Shown here: piece after piece, positions 1 to 7,639 of the stretch
Layout of the letters: the number at the start of each line of letters is the position of its first letter
Position numbering within the stretch: position 1 is the first letter of the stretch
Source of the DNA: an uncultured Terriglobales bacterium
Lineage (GTDB): Bacteria; Acidobacteriota; Terriglobia; Terriglobales; Acidobacteriaceae
DNA: 35,317 nucleotides
Direction: 5' to 3'
NCBI GenBank assembly: GCA_955652395.1
Contig: CATPBJ010000052.1
Location: forward strand, 1 to 35,317
Made by a program: the position numbers and the translations under genes
The notes under the pieces: model-generated
What the model was told of the DNA's origin: nothing
The model's input: the letters and a program-made list of their open reading frames with translations, nothing else
Database searches by the model: none

Positions 1-1
1 G

Positions 2-1153
2 CCCCTCCTCCTGAAGCGATATCCGGGTCTTTCGGAAGAACAGATCAAGGAGGCACACGCCTACGCTTATGGCGGCGCCGTTATTCAGGATCTGGGCTAC
101 TATCCATTCGGCAGTGTGGAGTTCAGCAGCCTGGTGCATTACGTCCGTAGCGGCGACTTCGTCCGTGAGCTGCTGCTCGAAAGCCAGGATGTCAACGAAT
201 TCGCCTTCGCCCTGGGTGCATTGTCGCACTATGCGTCGGATATCGTCGGCCACCCTGCGGTCAACCAGGCGGTCGCAATAGAGTATCCGAAGCTACGAGC
301 GAAGTTTGGCAGGTCGGTCCGGTATGCCCAGGACAAGACGGCACATTTGAAAACGGAGTTCGGGTTCGACATGGTACAGGTTGCAAAGAATCGTTATGCG
401 TCGCAGCAGTACCACGATTTCATCGGCTTCAAAGTGTCGAAATCCCTGCTGGAGCGGGTCTTTCCCGTCGTGTACGGGGTGGAGTTGAAAGACGTGCTTA
501 CCCACGAGGATCTGGCGGTCGGCTCGTATCGGTACGCGGTCAGCCGGCTGATTCCGCAAATGACAAAGGTCGCGCTGCAAACCCACAAGAAGGACCTGAT
601 GCGCGAGACGCCCAATTTTGCGAAACGAAAGTTCCTCTTCCGTCTTACCCGCTCCGATTATGAAAAGGAGTGGGGAAAGGACTACGTGAAGCCGGGCTTG
701 GGCACGCGAATTTTGTCAACTCTCCTGCGATACATGCCGAAGATTGGTCCCTTCAAAGGGATGGCTTTCAATAGCCCGACTCCGCAAACTGAAGACCTCT
801 ACATCAAGAGCATCAATACGACCGTCGATCAATATCGAGCCTTTCTCGAACAGGTGCGCACTGACTCACTTTCGCTCGCCAATTGCGATTTCGACAGCGG
901 CAATGAAACCAGGGCGGCCGAATACTCGCTGACCGATGAGACCTACGCCAAGTTGCTGGGCCAACTCTCCGATCGGAAGTTCGATCTGACCACGGTGGAA
1001 TTGCGGGATAACATTCTGCGCTTCTACTCTGATCTCTCGGCACCGATCGCGACCAAGAAGGACGCGGCTCACTGGCAAGAGGTGCTGGTAGCGCTCGACC
1101 AGTTGAAGTCGTTGGCTCCGGTTCCGACTCTCGCGGGCCAGGCTGCCCGATGA
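2..1153 (+). CDS. Zinc-dependent phospholipase C-like protein (5' end outside window)
   Basis: The reading frame is open from base 2, so the gene begins left of the window. The GTG at 116 is an internal valine, because the in-frame upstream stretch (AYAYGGAVIQDLGYYPFG) is conserved-looking coding sequence. The residues GALSHYASDIVGHP, with metal-ligand-type His and Asp, resemble the zinc-dependent phospholipase C / S1-P1 nuclease-like fold (Pfam Zn_dep_PLPC). Family members hydrolyse phospholipid head groups or are uncharacterised secreted hydrolases; the true substrate here is unknown. The C-terminal 200 residues show no motif I recognise. The stop overlaps the next start (ATGA at 1150-1153), which suggests an operon with the downstream alpha/beta hydrolase. 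The missing N-terminus would hold any signal peptide. Confidence 0.75.
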   Translation, partial: PLLLKRYPGLSEEQIKEAHAYAYGGAVIQDLGYYPFGSVEFSSLVHYVRSGDFVRELLLESQDVNEFAFALGALSHYASDIVGHPAVNQAVAIEYPKLRAKFGRSVRYAQDKTAHLKTEFGFDMVQVAKNRYASQQYHDFIGFKVSKSLLERVFPVVYGVELKDVLTHEDLAVGSYRYAVSRLIPQMTKVALQTHKKDLMRETPNFAKRKFLFRLTRSDYEKEWGKDYVKPGLGTRILSTLLRYMPKIGPFKGMAFNSPTPQTEDLYIKSINTTVDQYRAFLEQVRTDSLSLANCDFDSGNETRAAEYSLTDETYAKLLGQLSDRKFDLTTVELRDNILRFYSDLSAPIATKKDAAHWQEVLVALDQLKSLAPVPTLAGQAAR

Positions 1154-2052
1154 TTCCCGTCCGGACCCTGATCTTTTCCTTCGTGGCTGGTCCTTGCGCT
1201 GGGCCAGACCGGCCTGGCGCAATCTGTTCCCAGGGCGGCTATCCGCGCCATGCCTCCCGTAATCGTTATCGGGTTTGTCGTGGCTTCATCCGGCATGACA
1301 ATCTCGCCCACAGCGAGGTACAGCTGGCGGCGCGCCTGCGCCAGGCTTACCCCTCGGGGGTGGACGTGGAGACCTTTGAGAGCCACCACCGGGGTGACGC
1401 CCGAAAGAAAGTCCTGGACCTGCTCGACACCAACCATGATGGAATTTTGACAACCGATGAAAAACAAAACGCCCGCCTCATCATTTACGGCCATAGCTGG
1501 GGCGGCTCTCAGGCCATTGCCCTGGCACGTGAACTGGCGAAAGAGGGGATCCCGGTGCTTCTCACCGTGCAAGTAGACAGTGTCTCCAGGATTCATCACA
1601 ATGATCGGGTCATCCCCGCGACTGTAGCCCAGGCCGCCAATTTCTACCAGTCGAACGGACTTCTGCACGGCCAGTCCGAGATTCGCGCTGCCGATCCCAC
1701 CCGCACGCGTATCATCGGGAATTTTCGATCCGACTACACAGCGAACCGTTACAGCTGCGAAAAGTATCCGTGGTATGACCGCGTCTTCGTGAAGGCTCAC
1801 ACCCAGATTGAATGCGATGCCGCTGTGTGGAAACAGGCGGATTCTCTGATCCGGTCGTACCTGCCCCCACCACCCCGAACGGGACAAAGTAATAATCATG
1901 TCTGTCGATCTGCAGGCTCGCCAAACATCGCGGAAAACCAGGTTCTCACTAAGTTTCCGACAGCCGGGCTCCGGCTCGGTCTTTACTTCTTGGTATCGGC
2001 CTTCTTGGTATCAGCGAGTCGCGCCTTGTTGTTTGCCTCCGGGCTCGCGTAG
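1150..2052 (+). pseudogene. Secreted alpha/beta-hydrolase (lipase-like) with two compensating frameshifts
   Basis: The central region is clearly coding: IIYGHSWGGSQ is a GxSxGG nucleophile elbow, preceded by an EF-hand-like segment (DTNHDGILTTDE) and followed by a Cys-containing C-terminal half. The start ATG at 1150 overlaps the upstream stop. Between about 1175 and 1282 the plausible protein lies in another frame: that frame reads like a signal-peptide core with an ALA-type region (LVLALGQTGLAQS) and then the first beta-strand (PPVIVIGFV), while the annotated frame is Pro/Arg/Cys-rich nonsense there. The frame returns near 1283 (GFIRHDNLAHSEVQ). Two opposite one-base shifts therefore appear, one in the signal peptide and one before the oxyanion-loop region. 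The tail after YLPPPP (about 1875) looks like read-through, so the native stop was probably near 1890. It is either a pseudogene or carries sequence errors. Confidence 0.6.
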
Positions 2053-2156
2053 AGAGGCCGGGTTCTGGACACTAACTTCTTGGACTGCTCGACCGTTTCT
2101 GCTTCCTTCGCATTCACACGTCGGGTAATTTCTCGTCTCTCGCCTGTGTCTGGCAT
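1983..2156 (-). CDS. Small basic hypothetical protein (57 aa)
   Basis: This short minus-strand frame starts at ATG 2156 (MPDTGERREITRR) and ends with a Lys/Asp repeat (LADTKKADTKK). A good Shine-Dalgarno sequence, AGAGGAAGGA, lies about 9 bases before the ATG. The protein is highly charged, has no membrane segment or signal peptide, and is probably cytoplasmic and partly disordered. I do not recognise a family. It runs against the read-through tail of the alpha/beta-hydrolase frame, which supports that gene ending earlier than 2052. The support is the ribosome site plus protein-like composition. Confidence 0.5.
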   Translation of the reverse strand: MPDTGERREITRRVNAKEAETVEQSKKLVSRTRPLYASPEANNKARLADTKKADTKK

Positions 2157-2198
2157 ATATCGATCCTTCCTCTAACTGGCTACCAGCGGTCCACCTGG

Positions 2199-2361
2199 GG
2201 ACAGCCGCCCCGGCTGTCCGGCCAAGCCAGGCTCGGCGGTTGTAACTCTCGACTCTGAAGGTGGACGTTGCCTCGCGGTGCCTGGAAATACGACAGGCAA
2301 CTTGGCCGAGTCTCGCTCGGCTGGACAGCCGAGAGCCTGCCCTGAGCGTGGTCGAAGGGGC
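2199..2361. repeat. Cluster of palindromic repeats, including a REP-like element
   Basis: Two hairpins share the same arm sequence. At 2199-2219 GGACAGCCG is followed by CCC and its exact complement CGGCTGTCC. At 2316-2333 CTCGGCT is followed by GGAC and AGCCGAG. Directly after, 2334-2356 (CCTGCCCTGAGCGTGGTCGA) matches the pattern of a dispersed intergenic repeat seen in many environmental bacterial genomes. The block fills the gap between two minus-strand genes. There is no T-run, so it is not a classical terminator. Confidence 0.55.
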
Positions 2362-2428
2362 GGCTGTCTCCACGTGGCTGGACCGAGACCGGCACATGGC
2401 CTCGGCCAGAATAGAAATGCTCACACCA

Positions 2429-3145
2429 TTACTTCTTGTCGTCGTTCACTTCGGCGATAGCTGCCTGGTGCCCGGCTTGTGACACGGCCCTCATGAATGC
2501 GTCCGCACTTTTCGGGGTTGACGCCTTGCCCGAAAGGATATTGCGAAAGGTCATGTGCTTGCCGTAAATGGCGCGAGTGGAGTCGTTGTCCTGCTCGATG
2601 ACTGCACCTTCGAGCGTAAGGCCGGCGAACACACCTTTGGAGCGTGAGTACGTCAACATTTCGGTCTTCATCTTCCAATCAGTTCCGGCGGAAGCATGAC
2701 GGCCAACCGGGCCCGCTGCCACCGATCCCTCTCCCGAGAGTGCGAACTTGCTGGAGAGCAGATGCTGGAACCCCTGATCATTCATGACCAACACAACCAG
2801 GTCCACGCCTTCGAGGCCAATCTGCAAGCCCCAGCTTCCGCCGCCAATAGAAACGAACGCTGGCGCGGTCCAGCTATCGGATGTGCGGCACGATGCTACT
2901 CCGCGTCCGTGCTTGCCGCCAATAATGAAGCCGCCTTTGATCAAGTTAGGAACCACTAGGATGCACTTCGCATTGCTCAACACTTCTTCGGGAATTCCTT
3001 TATCCGGTGCCCCCATGATCGACTGTAGAACGTCGACGGACGATTGCAAACGTGCGATCGAGTCCTGACGGGCGGTGCCGGCCCAGGCCAACGTTCCAAA
3101 CAGGCCAATTAGACCCACAAGCAAGACTGACATTGTTTTCTTCAT
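2429..3145 (-). CDS. Secreted SYLF-domain lipid-binding protein (YSC84 family)
   Basis: This is a 238-aa protein with a clear signal peptide (MKKTMSVLLVGLIGLFGTLAWA, cleavage after AWA). The rest matches the SYLF/Ysc84 (DUF500) family: PEEVLSNAKCILVVPNLIKG, GGKHGRGVASCR, then SIGGGSWGLQIGLEGVDLV, and a C-terminal segment with KGVFAGLTLEGAVIEQD. SYLF domains bind phosphoinositides in eukaryotes; bacterial members are exported proteins of uncertain role. ATG 3145 is preceded by GAGGAAC about 7 bases upstream. Length and motif order are normal for the family. It is transcribed alone, away from the zinc-ribbon gene. A -10-like TATAAC and a palindrome lie about 100 bases upstream. Confidence 0.9.
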   Translation of the reverse strand: MKKTMSVLLVGLIGLFGTLAWAGTARQDSIARLQSSVDVLQSIMGAPDKGIPEEVLSNAKCILVVPNLIKGGFIIGGKHGRGVASCRTSDSWTAPAFVSIGGGSWGLQIGLEGVDLVVLVMNDQGFQHLLSSKFALSGEGSVAAGPVGRHASAGTDWKMKTEMLTYSRSKGVFAGLTLEGAVIEQDNDSTRAIYGKHMTFRNILSGKASTPKSADAFMRAVSQAGHQAAIAEVNDDKK

Positions 3146-3538
3146 GAATTGTTCCTCGAGGAGCTACGAAACTAAGAGAAGAGAGCTTCAGATGGACCGA
3201 CTTAGCTCAGAGGACCTGAAAGAGAGAGAAGAAGTGCTCGTCTCTAGTGTTATAGTGGCCCGGTCACCGGGAAATAGCTGGTCTGAATAGCTCCCCTTCA
3301 GGTCGCAGACCCTGACCGCCGGGCTTCGATTTCCCCAGTTCAACTCACGTCTCTCGCACAAAAGCGAGCAATCTTGCACAGAATCGGCGGCCCTGACGTG
3401 TCATGGTTAGTTCGGTCAGAGTATGAAAGAGGGCCTCCCCGCGCCTGGCAAATCTGGAGTGCATTACCTTTACATGTCTCTCAACCTTTGCTCGGCGCTG
3501 CCGATGGGGCAGCGAGCGATGAACGCGGAATTTCAGCC
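3146..3538. other. Intergenic region between divergent genes
   Basis: About 390 bases lie between the SYLF gene (minus) and the zinc-ribbon gene (plus). Apart from the -10-like site and palindrome at 3249-3271 I see no feature. The open frames crossing it lack ribosome sites and protein-like composition. Confidence 0.5.
3249..3271 (-). promoter_or_regulatory. Possible promoter/operator for the SYLF gene
   Basis: On the minus strand TATAAC (3254-3249) is a good -10 match. Just upstream, in the -35 to -10 spacer position, lies the palindrome CCCGGTGACCGGG (3271-3259). No good -35 hexamer is present, which would fit an activator- or repressor-controlled promoter. It lies about 105 bases before the SYLF start. 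This rests on pattern alone. Confidence 0.3.
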
Positions 3539-3739
3539 ATGACTTCCCTGCTGCAAGCGTTCCTCGGTCGTATTCGCAGTCTACGTGCCTTCATGGCCGC
3601 TTGGCTGAGAAAGTTGCTTGGCATGACACCACGCGACGGCGATTTCGCATCCCAGCGGATGTGCCCGTTTTGTGGCCTCATCACCCCGCGCCACGGAACA
3701 TGTTGCCTGGAGTGCGGCAAGTCATTGAAACCCGCTTAA
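3539..3739 (+). CDS. Small zinc-ribbon protein (66 aa)
   Basis: The frame is open further upstream, but only the part from ATG 3539 (MTSLLQAFLGRIRSL) looks protein-like. An amphipathic, Arg/Trp-rich helix fills the first 30 residues. The C-terminus carries CPFCG and CLECGKSL separated by about 11 residues, a CxxC-x(n)-CxxC zinc-ribbon knuckle pair. Such ribbons bind one zinc and serve protein or nucleic-acid binding; the function is unknown. The N-terminal helix could attach to a membrane surface. The ribosome site is weak (GCGGAAT). A longer form from 3374 is possible but unlikely. Confidence 0.55.
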   Translation: MTSLLQAFLGRIRSLRAFMAAWLRKLLGMTPRDGDFASQRMCPFCGLITPRHGTCCLECGKSLKPA

Positions 3740-4049
3740 AACGTCGCCGACTTCGCGAACGACACCCCTCTGCTTTTACGCGCGCTTCTTTTCCGCAAAT
3801 GGAATTGCCCTCTCCCAAGATAGAACGGATTTCTTGAACCTGCGCCATGCAGTCTTGCGGGGAACAATGGTTTCCGCACTCAGTCGGCTCCGCGGGCCAC
3901 AGCAGCGCGGCCACACCATCAGGTGAACGACTGAGAACTAAGTTCTTCGGGGCGAAGAAGATGGCTGAGAGCTGGTATCCGCCGCCGGGTGCCAGATGGC
4001 TTCAGCAAGAGTGGGAGGAGGAGGGTGGCTGAAAATTTTTCTGAGATTC
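3740..4049. other. Intergenic stretch with no clear gene
   Basis: About 310 bases follow the zinc-ribbon gene. The short frame at 3847-4032 has low-complexity, Trp/Gly-rich content and no ribosome site. The region may hold the lost N-terminal half of the OmpA-like gene that follows, but I cannot trace it. Confidence 0.4.
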
Positions 4050-4782
4050 GGTCACCCAAATACCGCGAGTAGCGGCAGCGTTTCTGGCAACGGCAGCACC
4101 GCGACCTTGGACTCCTCCAGCGCGGCCGCCGGCCTGGTCACAGTGAGTGCGACGCGTAGCGACGCTCGCGGCCTGAATACTCCCGCCACTGCCCAGGTTG
4201 TGGTGGAGAACCCGCCCACGGTATCGCCTGAGGTCCGGCGACTCGAAAGCAGACTCGCCTTGCACAGCATTTACTTTCCTAGGCCAAGCCTACGCTGCAG
4301 AATCCCGAGGCGCGGACTGCTGGCCAGCAGCAAACGCTCTTCCTTTGTCCACCATTTCCAGAAATATCTGGAGCTCAAGCCGGACGCACTTGATTCTGGG
4401 AACTCACGCCGATCCCCGGGGCTCTGTCGAATACAATCAGGCGCTCTCCGAACGGCGGGTCGAGCGCGCCCGACAATTCCTCATCGACCACGGCGTTCCG
4501 GCCGCAAACATCGAAACCAAGGCGTTTGGCAAAGAACAAAACCTTACCGATGCCCAGGTGAGAGATGCGGTTGAGCAGAATCCCGAGCTGACTCCCGAAG
4601 AGCGGCAGAGAATTCTCAAGAATATGCGAACCATCATCCTGGCGAGCAATCGACGTGTGGACGTCACTCTGAGCACCACGGGTCAACAATCCGTCCGCCA
4701 ATACCCGTTCAACGCTGCGCATGCATTGACTCTCCTCGAGCAGCAAAGAGCCGACAGCACGAATAAGGCCCATCGCCAATAA
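4050..4782 (+). pseudogene. OmpA-like peptidoglycan-associated protein, degraded
   Basis: Fragments of one protein are spread over three frames. Frame of base 4050 gives the end of an Ig-like domain (GSVSGNGSTATLDSSSAA, then VTVSATRSDARGLNTPATAQ) and LALHSIYFP. A second frame gives AKPTLQNPEARTAGQQQTL at about 4283-4340. Then come FQKYLELKPDA (first frame) and from about 4390 LILGTHADPRGSVEYNQALS followed by RRVERARQFLIDHGVPAANI (third frame) to the stop at 4780. Together these make an OmpA C-terminal domain with the peptidoglycan-binding NQALSERRVERAR helix region. At least three frame changes are needed, and the signal peptide and front half are missing. Intact members tether the outer membrane to peptidoglycan. 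Only the last 130 residues remain in one open frame. Confidence 0.75.
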
Positions 4783-5102
4783 AAAGGCAACGGCGCAGCA
4801 ATTAAGGCAGAGCGAAAGTACAAACTAACCAAAGGCCGGCCCAGTCCACCAATTTGCCGGCCTTTCTTTGTGTGCCGTCGAGTCCCGCAACGAAACATTT
4901 TGCCTGGAGCGCGACCACAATCTAAAGAACGGTTCTAACCGGTGAAAAGCTGCAAATACCACAAATGAGCAATCCTGCTCAGCAATGCCAATACGAATGA
5001 TGCAAACTCACGAGAGTTAGCATCCCAGGAAATTCCGAGGCGGCCCCGTCGACAGGAGTCGGAACTCCGGGTGTGCTGACAATTTCGCAGAGGAGAAAAA
5101 AT
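4783..5102. other. Intergenic region carrying the terminator
   Basis: Apart from the stem-loop at 4831-4869 and small hairpins such as GAGCAATCCTGCTC (about 4968-4981), I see nothing here until the ribosome site of the small membrane gene at 5103. Confidence 0.5.
4831..4869 (+). terminator. Rho-independent-type terminator after the OmpA-like pseudogene
   Basis: AAAGGCCGGC (4831-4840) pairs perfectly with GCCGGCCTTT (4856-4865) around a 15-base loop, and CTTTG follows. The ten-base GC-rich stem with A/T flanks sits about 50 bases after the stop at 4782. The downstream T-run is short and interrupted. Confidence 0.7.
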
Positions 5103-5252
5103 ATGCTTTGGACGATTTTCGTCGTTCTGGGAATTTTGTGGCTTCTGGGCTTTAGTCTCCATGTGGGCGGAGGCCTCATCCATTTGCTGCTGGTTGTAGC
5201 GTTAGTGATTCTTGTCATCAATTTGCTGAGCGGACGGCGCGGCGTAGCATGA
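5103..5252 (+). CDS. Lmo0937-family small membrane protein (49 aa)
   Basis: ATG 5103 is preceded by an excellent AGGAG about 8 bases upstream. The protein begins MLWTIFVVLGILWLLGF, continues through HVGGGLIHLLLVVALVIL and ends NLLSGRRGVA. This pattern (MLWTI..., a GG(L/F)IH(L/I)LL turn, then a short basic tail) is the signature of the Lmo0937/DUF5670 family. These are two-helix hydrophobic miniproteins with a cytoplasmic or peripheral basic end. Their role is unknown; they are often stress-linked (family knowledge). It is a monocistronic gene about 230 bases after the terminator. Confidence 0.88.
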   Translation: MLWTIFVVLGILWLLGFSLHVGGGLIHLLLVVALVILVINLLSGRRGVA

Positions 5253-5590
5253 AGCTGCTTCCTAACGGGCGTCAACGGCAAGGTTATAGTCTCCCCGGGA
5301 CAATTCGCTGGGTCCTTACCGATCCACGTCCACTGTGGCTAGCCTTACCCTGATGTTTTCGCATTCCGGGCTTTTATGAACTGAGTCTCGATTCGGGAAT
5401 CGGCGAAATCAGTGTGCGATTCAGGAGACATCATTGAGATTCTTTCAAATAGCATTATTTTCAGGTCGTTAGGAGCATGTAACTGCCTCCTACGTACTCC
5501 GTTAGCAACGTTACCCTCAGGAATAAGTGTTCAAAATTGCTCACCCTTTCAGGGGCCGCCCGGGTTATCTTGAGTCAACCGAGTCCTCCG
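5253..5590. other. Intergenic region with a candidate promoter
   Basis: About 340 bases without a gene. TTGAGA (5434-5439) and TATTTT (5456-5461) with a 16-base spacer form a candidate sigma70 promoter for the exported protein starting at 5591. The region around it is distinctly AT-rich compared with its neighbours. Nothing else stands out. Confidence 0.35.
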
Positions 5591-6427
5591 ATGAAACTAC
5601 AGAGCCGTTCCGCCCGGTTTACCGTTTCGTTCCTTGTCGGCATCGGCATTTCGCAAGCCGCATTCGCGCAGCCAGCGGACACGCCTCCGGCAGCTCCTAA
5701 CGCCCGGCTGAGCGCTGAAGAAATCGTAACCAGGCTGGTCCAGAGAAACCTGGAACGCGCCCGCACGTTAGGCGCTTACCAGGGAACCCGGATCTATCGC
5801 CTTGACTATCATGGCTTCCCGGGTTCCAGAAGCGCGGAAATGATCGTGGATGTAAAGTACCGCACTCCGGGAACGAAGGACTTCAGCATCCGGTCGGAAA
5901 AGGGCTCCCAGTTAATCATTGAGAGAGTATTCAAACGAATGTTACAGAGCGAGAAAGAGGCGGTCGCCGAAGAGAACCAGAGTCGCATCGCCCTCAACAA
6001 CGACAACTATAGCTTCACTTTGGCCGGCTACGAGAACACGCCGGGTGGTGCGTCCTACATTCTTTCGGTAGAGCCCCGCACCAACAACAAACTGCTGTAC
6101 CGTGGGCGAATCTGGGTCGATGCAGAAGACTTTGCCGTGACGCGCATTGAAGCGGCCCCCGCGAAAAACCCTTCGTTCTGGACGAAGGAAACTAAAATCG
6201 TGCAGGTCTACACAAAAGTGGGCGAGTTTTGGCTCCCTTTGTCCAACCGAAGCACCAGCGTGATCCGACTGGGAGGACAGGCCAATTTCACCATCGACTA
6301 CCAGGACTACCAGATTACGGCGGGAACTCCGCTGGAGGCGCCGCACAACCTCGGTACTAGTAGTGTGGTTTCGAAGAAAAAATCGGGGCGGAGTTGCTCA
6401 GTCGTGCAGAACTACATTCAGCAGTGA
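5591..6427 (+). CDS. Exported outer-membrane lipoprotein-sorting-like protein
   Basis: ATG 5591 opens a 278-aa protein with a signal peptide (basic MKLQSRSARF, hydrophobic FLVGIGISQAAFA, cleavage before QPADTPP). A frame extension to a TTG at 5537 adds a Pro-rich segment ahead of the signal peptide and is unlikely. The mature part (MIVDVKYRTPGTKDF, IWVDAEDFAVTRIE, then FWLPLSNRS) resembles the LolA/LolB-like beta-sheet fold of proteins annotated as outer membrane lipoprotein-sorting proteins, common in acidobacteria. These bind hydrophobic ligands in the periplasm; the cargo is not known. The C-terminus overlaps the convergent Crp/Fnr gene by 30 bases. No strong ribosome site is visible. Confidence 0.7.
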   Translation: MKLQSRSARFTVSFLVGIGISQAAFAQPADTPPAAPNARLSAEEIVTRLVQRNLERARTLGAYQGTRIYRLDYHGFPGSRSAEMIVDVKYRTPGTKDFSIRSEKGSQLIIERVFKRMLQSEKEAVAEENQSRIALNNDNYSFTLAGYENTPGGASYILSVEPRTNNKLLYRGRIWVDAEDFAVTRIEAAPAKNPSFWTKETKIVQVYTKVGEFWLPLSNRSTSVIRLGGQANFTIDYQDYQITAGTPLEAPHNLGTSSVVSKKKSGRSCSVVQNYIQQ

Positions 6428-7075
6428 ACTGTGAACCTGTAACCCGCCTTCGATACCTCCGGAGTAGTGAATGAAACCCAGTTTCCTGAACCGGTTCATG
6501 AAGAAGCTCACGCGCGAACGGGTGGTGCCGACCATTTCTGCCAGAGTCTCCTGACTTACCTTGGGAACCACGGTTTCAGGCACCCCTTCCTTGCCGAAAT
6601 GGGCCAGCAGAAGAAGGACACGAGCCAGCCTCTTCTCGCTGGAGTTGAAAAGCTGGTCCACCAGGTCTTCTTCATAACGGATATTCCGCGCCAGCAAATA
6701 GGCCACGAACATGTCGGAAAACGCGTGTTCGCGGTGAAGCGCGTCCATCATCGCCTTCTTGTCGATCCGTTGAATCTCGCAATCTGTCATCGCCGCCGCA
6801 GAGCCCATTCGGAGAGACTGCCCTGCCAGCGCGCCTTCCCCAAAAAAATTTCCCTCACCCAATAGCCCGATCGTCGCCTCCCGGCCAATCTTGGATACGA
6901 CGGTGAGCTTTACCCTGCCTTTCTGGATATAGAAAACGGAATCGGCCACATCGCCCTGGGCGAATATTCCTTCCTTTTTCGAAAGAGCGAGGTGCTTCCT
7001 GCCCTCGCCAATGGTCGCCAGGAAAGTGTTCGGGTCGAACTCGCGGGTCTTCTTGGGTGTTCCAGCAGACCTCAT
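6398..7075 (-). CDS. Crp/Fnr-family transcriptional regulator
   Basis: From ATG 7075 the protein is 225 aa (MRSAGTPKKTREFDPNTF), the usual length of the family. The frame is open for 44 codons more, but that part is AT-rich and unlike a Crp N-terminus. The first 120 residues form a cyclic-nucleotide-binding-type beta-roll (IFAQGDVADSVFYIQKGRVK, then GEGNFFGEGALAGQ). The cAMP-contacting Arg-Ser pair of E. coli CRP is not evident, and there is no N-terminal Cys cluster as in FNR, so the ligand is unclear. The dimer helix is followed by a winged helix with VSQETLAEMVGTTRSRVSFF as the recognition unit. It lies alone on the minus strand and converges with the exported protein gene. Its targets are not evident. 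Confidence 0.88.
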   Translation of the reverse strand: MRSAGTPKKTREFDPNTFLATIGEGRKHLALSKKEGIFAQGDVADSVFYIQKGRVKLTVVSKIGREATIGLLGEGNFFGEGALAGQSLRMGSAAAMTDCEIQRIDKKAMMDALHREHAFSDMFVAYLLARNIRYEEDLVDQLFNSSEKRLARVLLLLAHFGKEGVPETVVPKVSQETLAEMVGTTRSRVSFFMNRFRKLGFIHYSGGIEGGLQVHSSLLNVVLHD

Positions 7076-7411
7076 CGCCCATATTCTAGTCCCAAAAGAT
7101 GGCAAATTCACATAAATCTTAGCGAACTCAAGGATCAATTTTCGCTCTTCATTGCCTTTGGCATGACACAATAAACACCGCAAATTCAGTCGATTAACAG
7201 CAATCATTTAATAATTACATTCAGGCGATGACAATAGGGACATATCGAAACCACGACAAGTTCGATTTGGAACGAGCATATCCCTTCGGGGCGTAATACG
7301 CTTGAGTTTGAGGTGGTTACCGCCTTCTCCTCTTTGCAGGTCTTCTGACCTAAGCCAGTCCAGTCTGAAGTACTCCCACACCTTAGGTTTCTTGCGAAGA
7401 GCGGTGTCCCT
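7076..7411. other. AT-rich intergenic region upstream of the Crp/Fnr gene
   Basis: About 335 bases, with a marked AT-rich section at 7080-7240, separate the Crp/Fnr gene from a small plus-strand gene. Candidate elements on the minus strand (TTGATC at about 7140-7135; GATTGCTGTTAATC, an imperfect palindrome at about 7205-7191) could serve promoter or autoregulation, but none is convincing. Confidence 0.35.
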
Positions 7412-7594
7412 ATGCCTTTTGAAGCGATCCTGAACGAGGTTGAGCACCTTCATAGCGTCAGTACGCGCCTGGAGGGGCTGGCGGAGCAACATCCGCCCGT
7501 CTCCGAAGCCCTCATGACCATCGCGGGGAGCGTTCGCAACACTGCCGTAGTATTGGCAGTGCTGGTGGCGACTAAAAGCCCCAAACCGATCTGA
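7412..7594 (+). CDS. Small conserved-looking hypothetical protein (60 aa)
   Basis: The frame from ATG 7412 gives a compact helical protein (FEAILNEVEHLHSVSTRLEG, then PPVSEALMTIAGSVRNTAVV) with Leu/Val heptad-like spacing and no low-complexity bias, unlike the antisense frame over the same bases. It resembles short acidobacterial proteins with an EQHP(P/H)VSEAL core, a resemblance I recall but cannot verify. There is no clear ribosome site. A role is unknown. Confidence 0.45.
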   Translation: MPFEAILNEVEHLHSVSTRLEGLAEQHPPVSEALMTIAGSVRNTAVVLAVLVATKSPKPI

Positions 7595-7639
7595 TCAGGT
7601 AATGGTCGAATGATAGGGGCCGCGTGGTTTGCCAGCCGT

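Noticed and set aside
2011-2424. Minus-strand 137-aa frame across the repeat block
   Set aside because: It translates the palindromic repeats and is out of frame with the better supported 57-aa gene at 1983-2156.
6398-7207. Crp/Fnr gene starting at 7207
   Set aside because: The first 44 codons are AT-rich and unlike the family; ATG 7075 gives the normal length.
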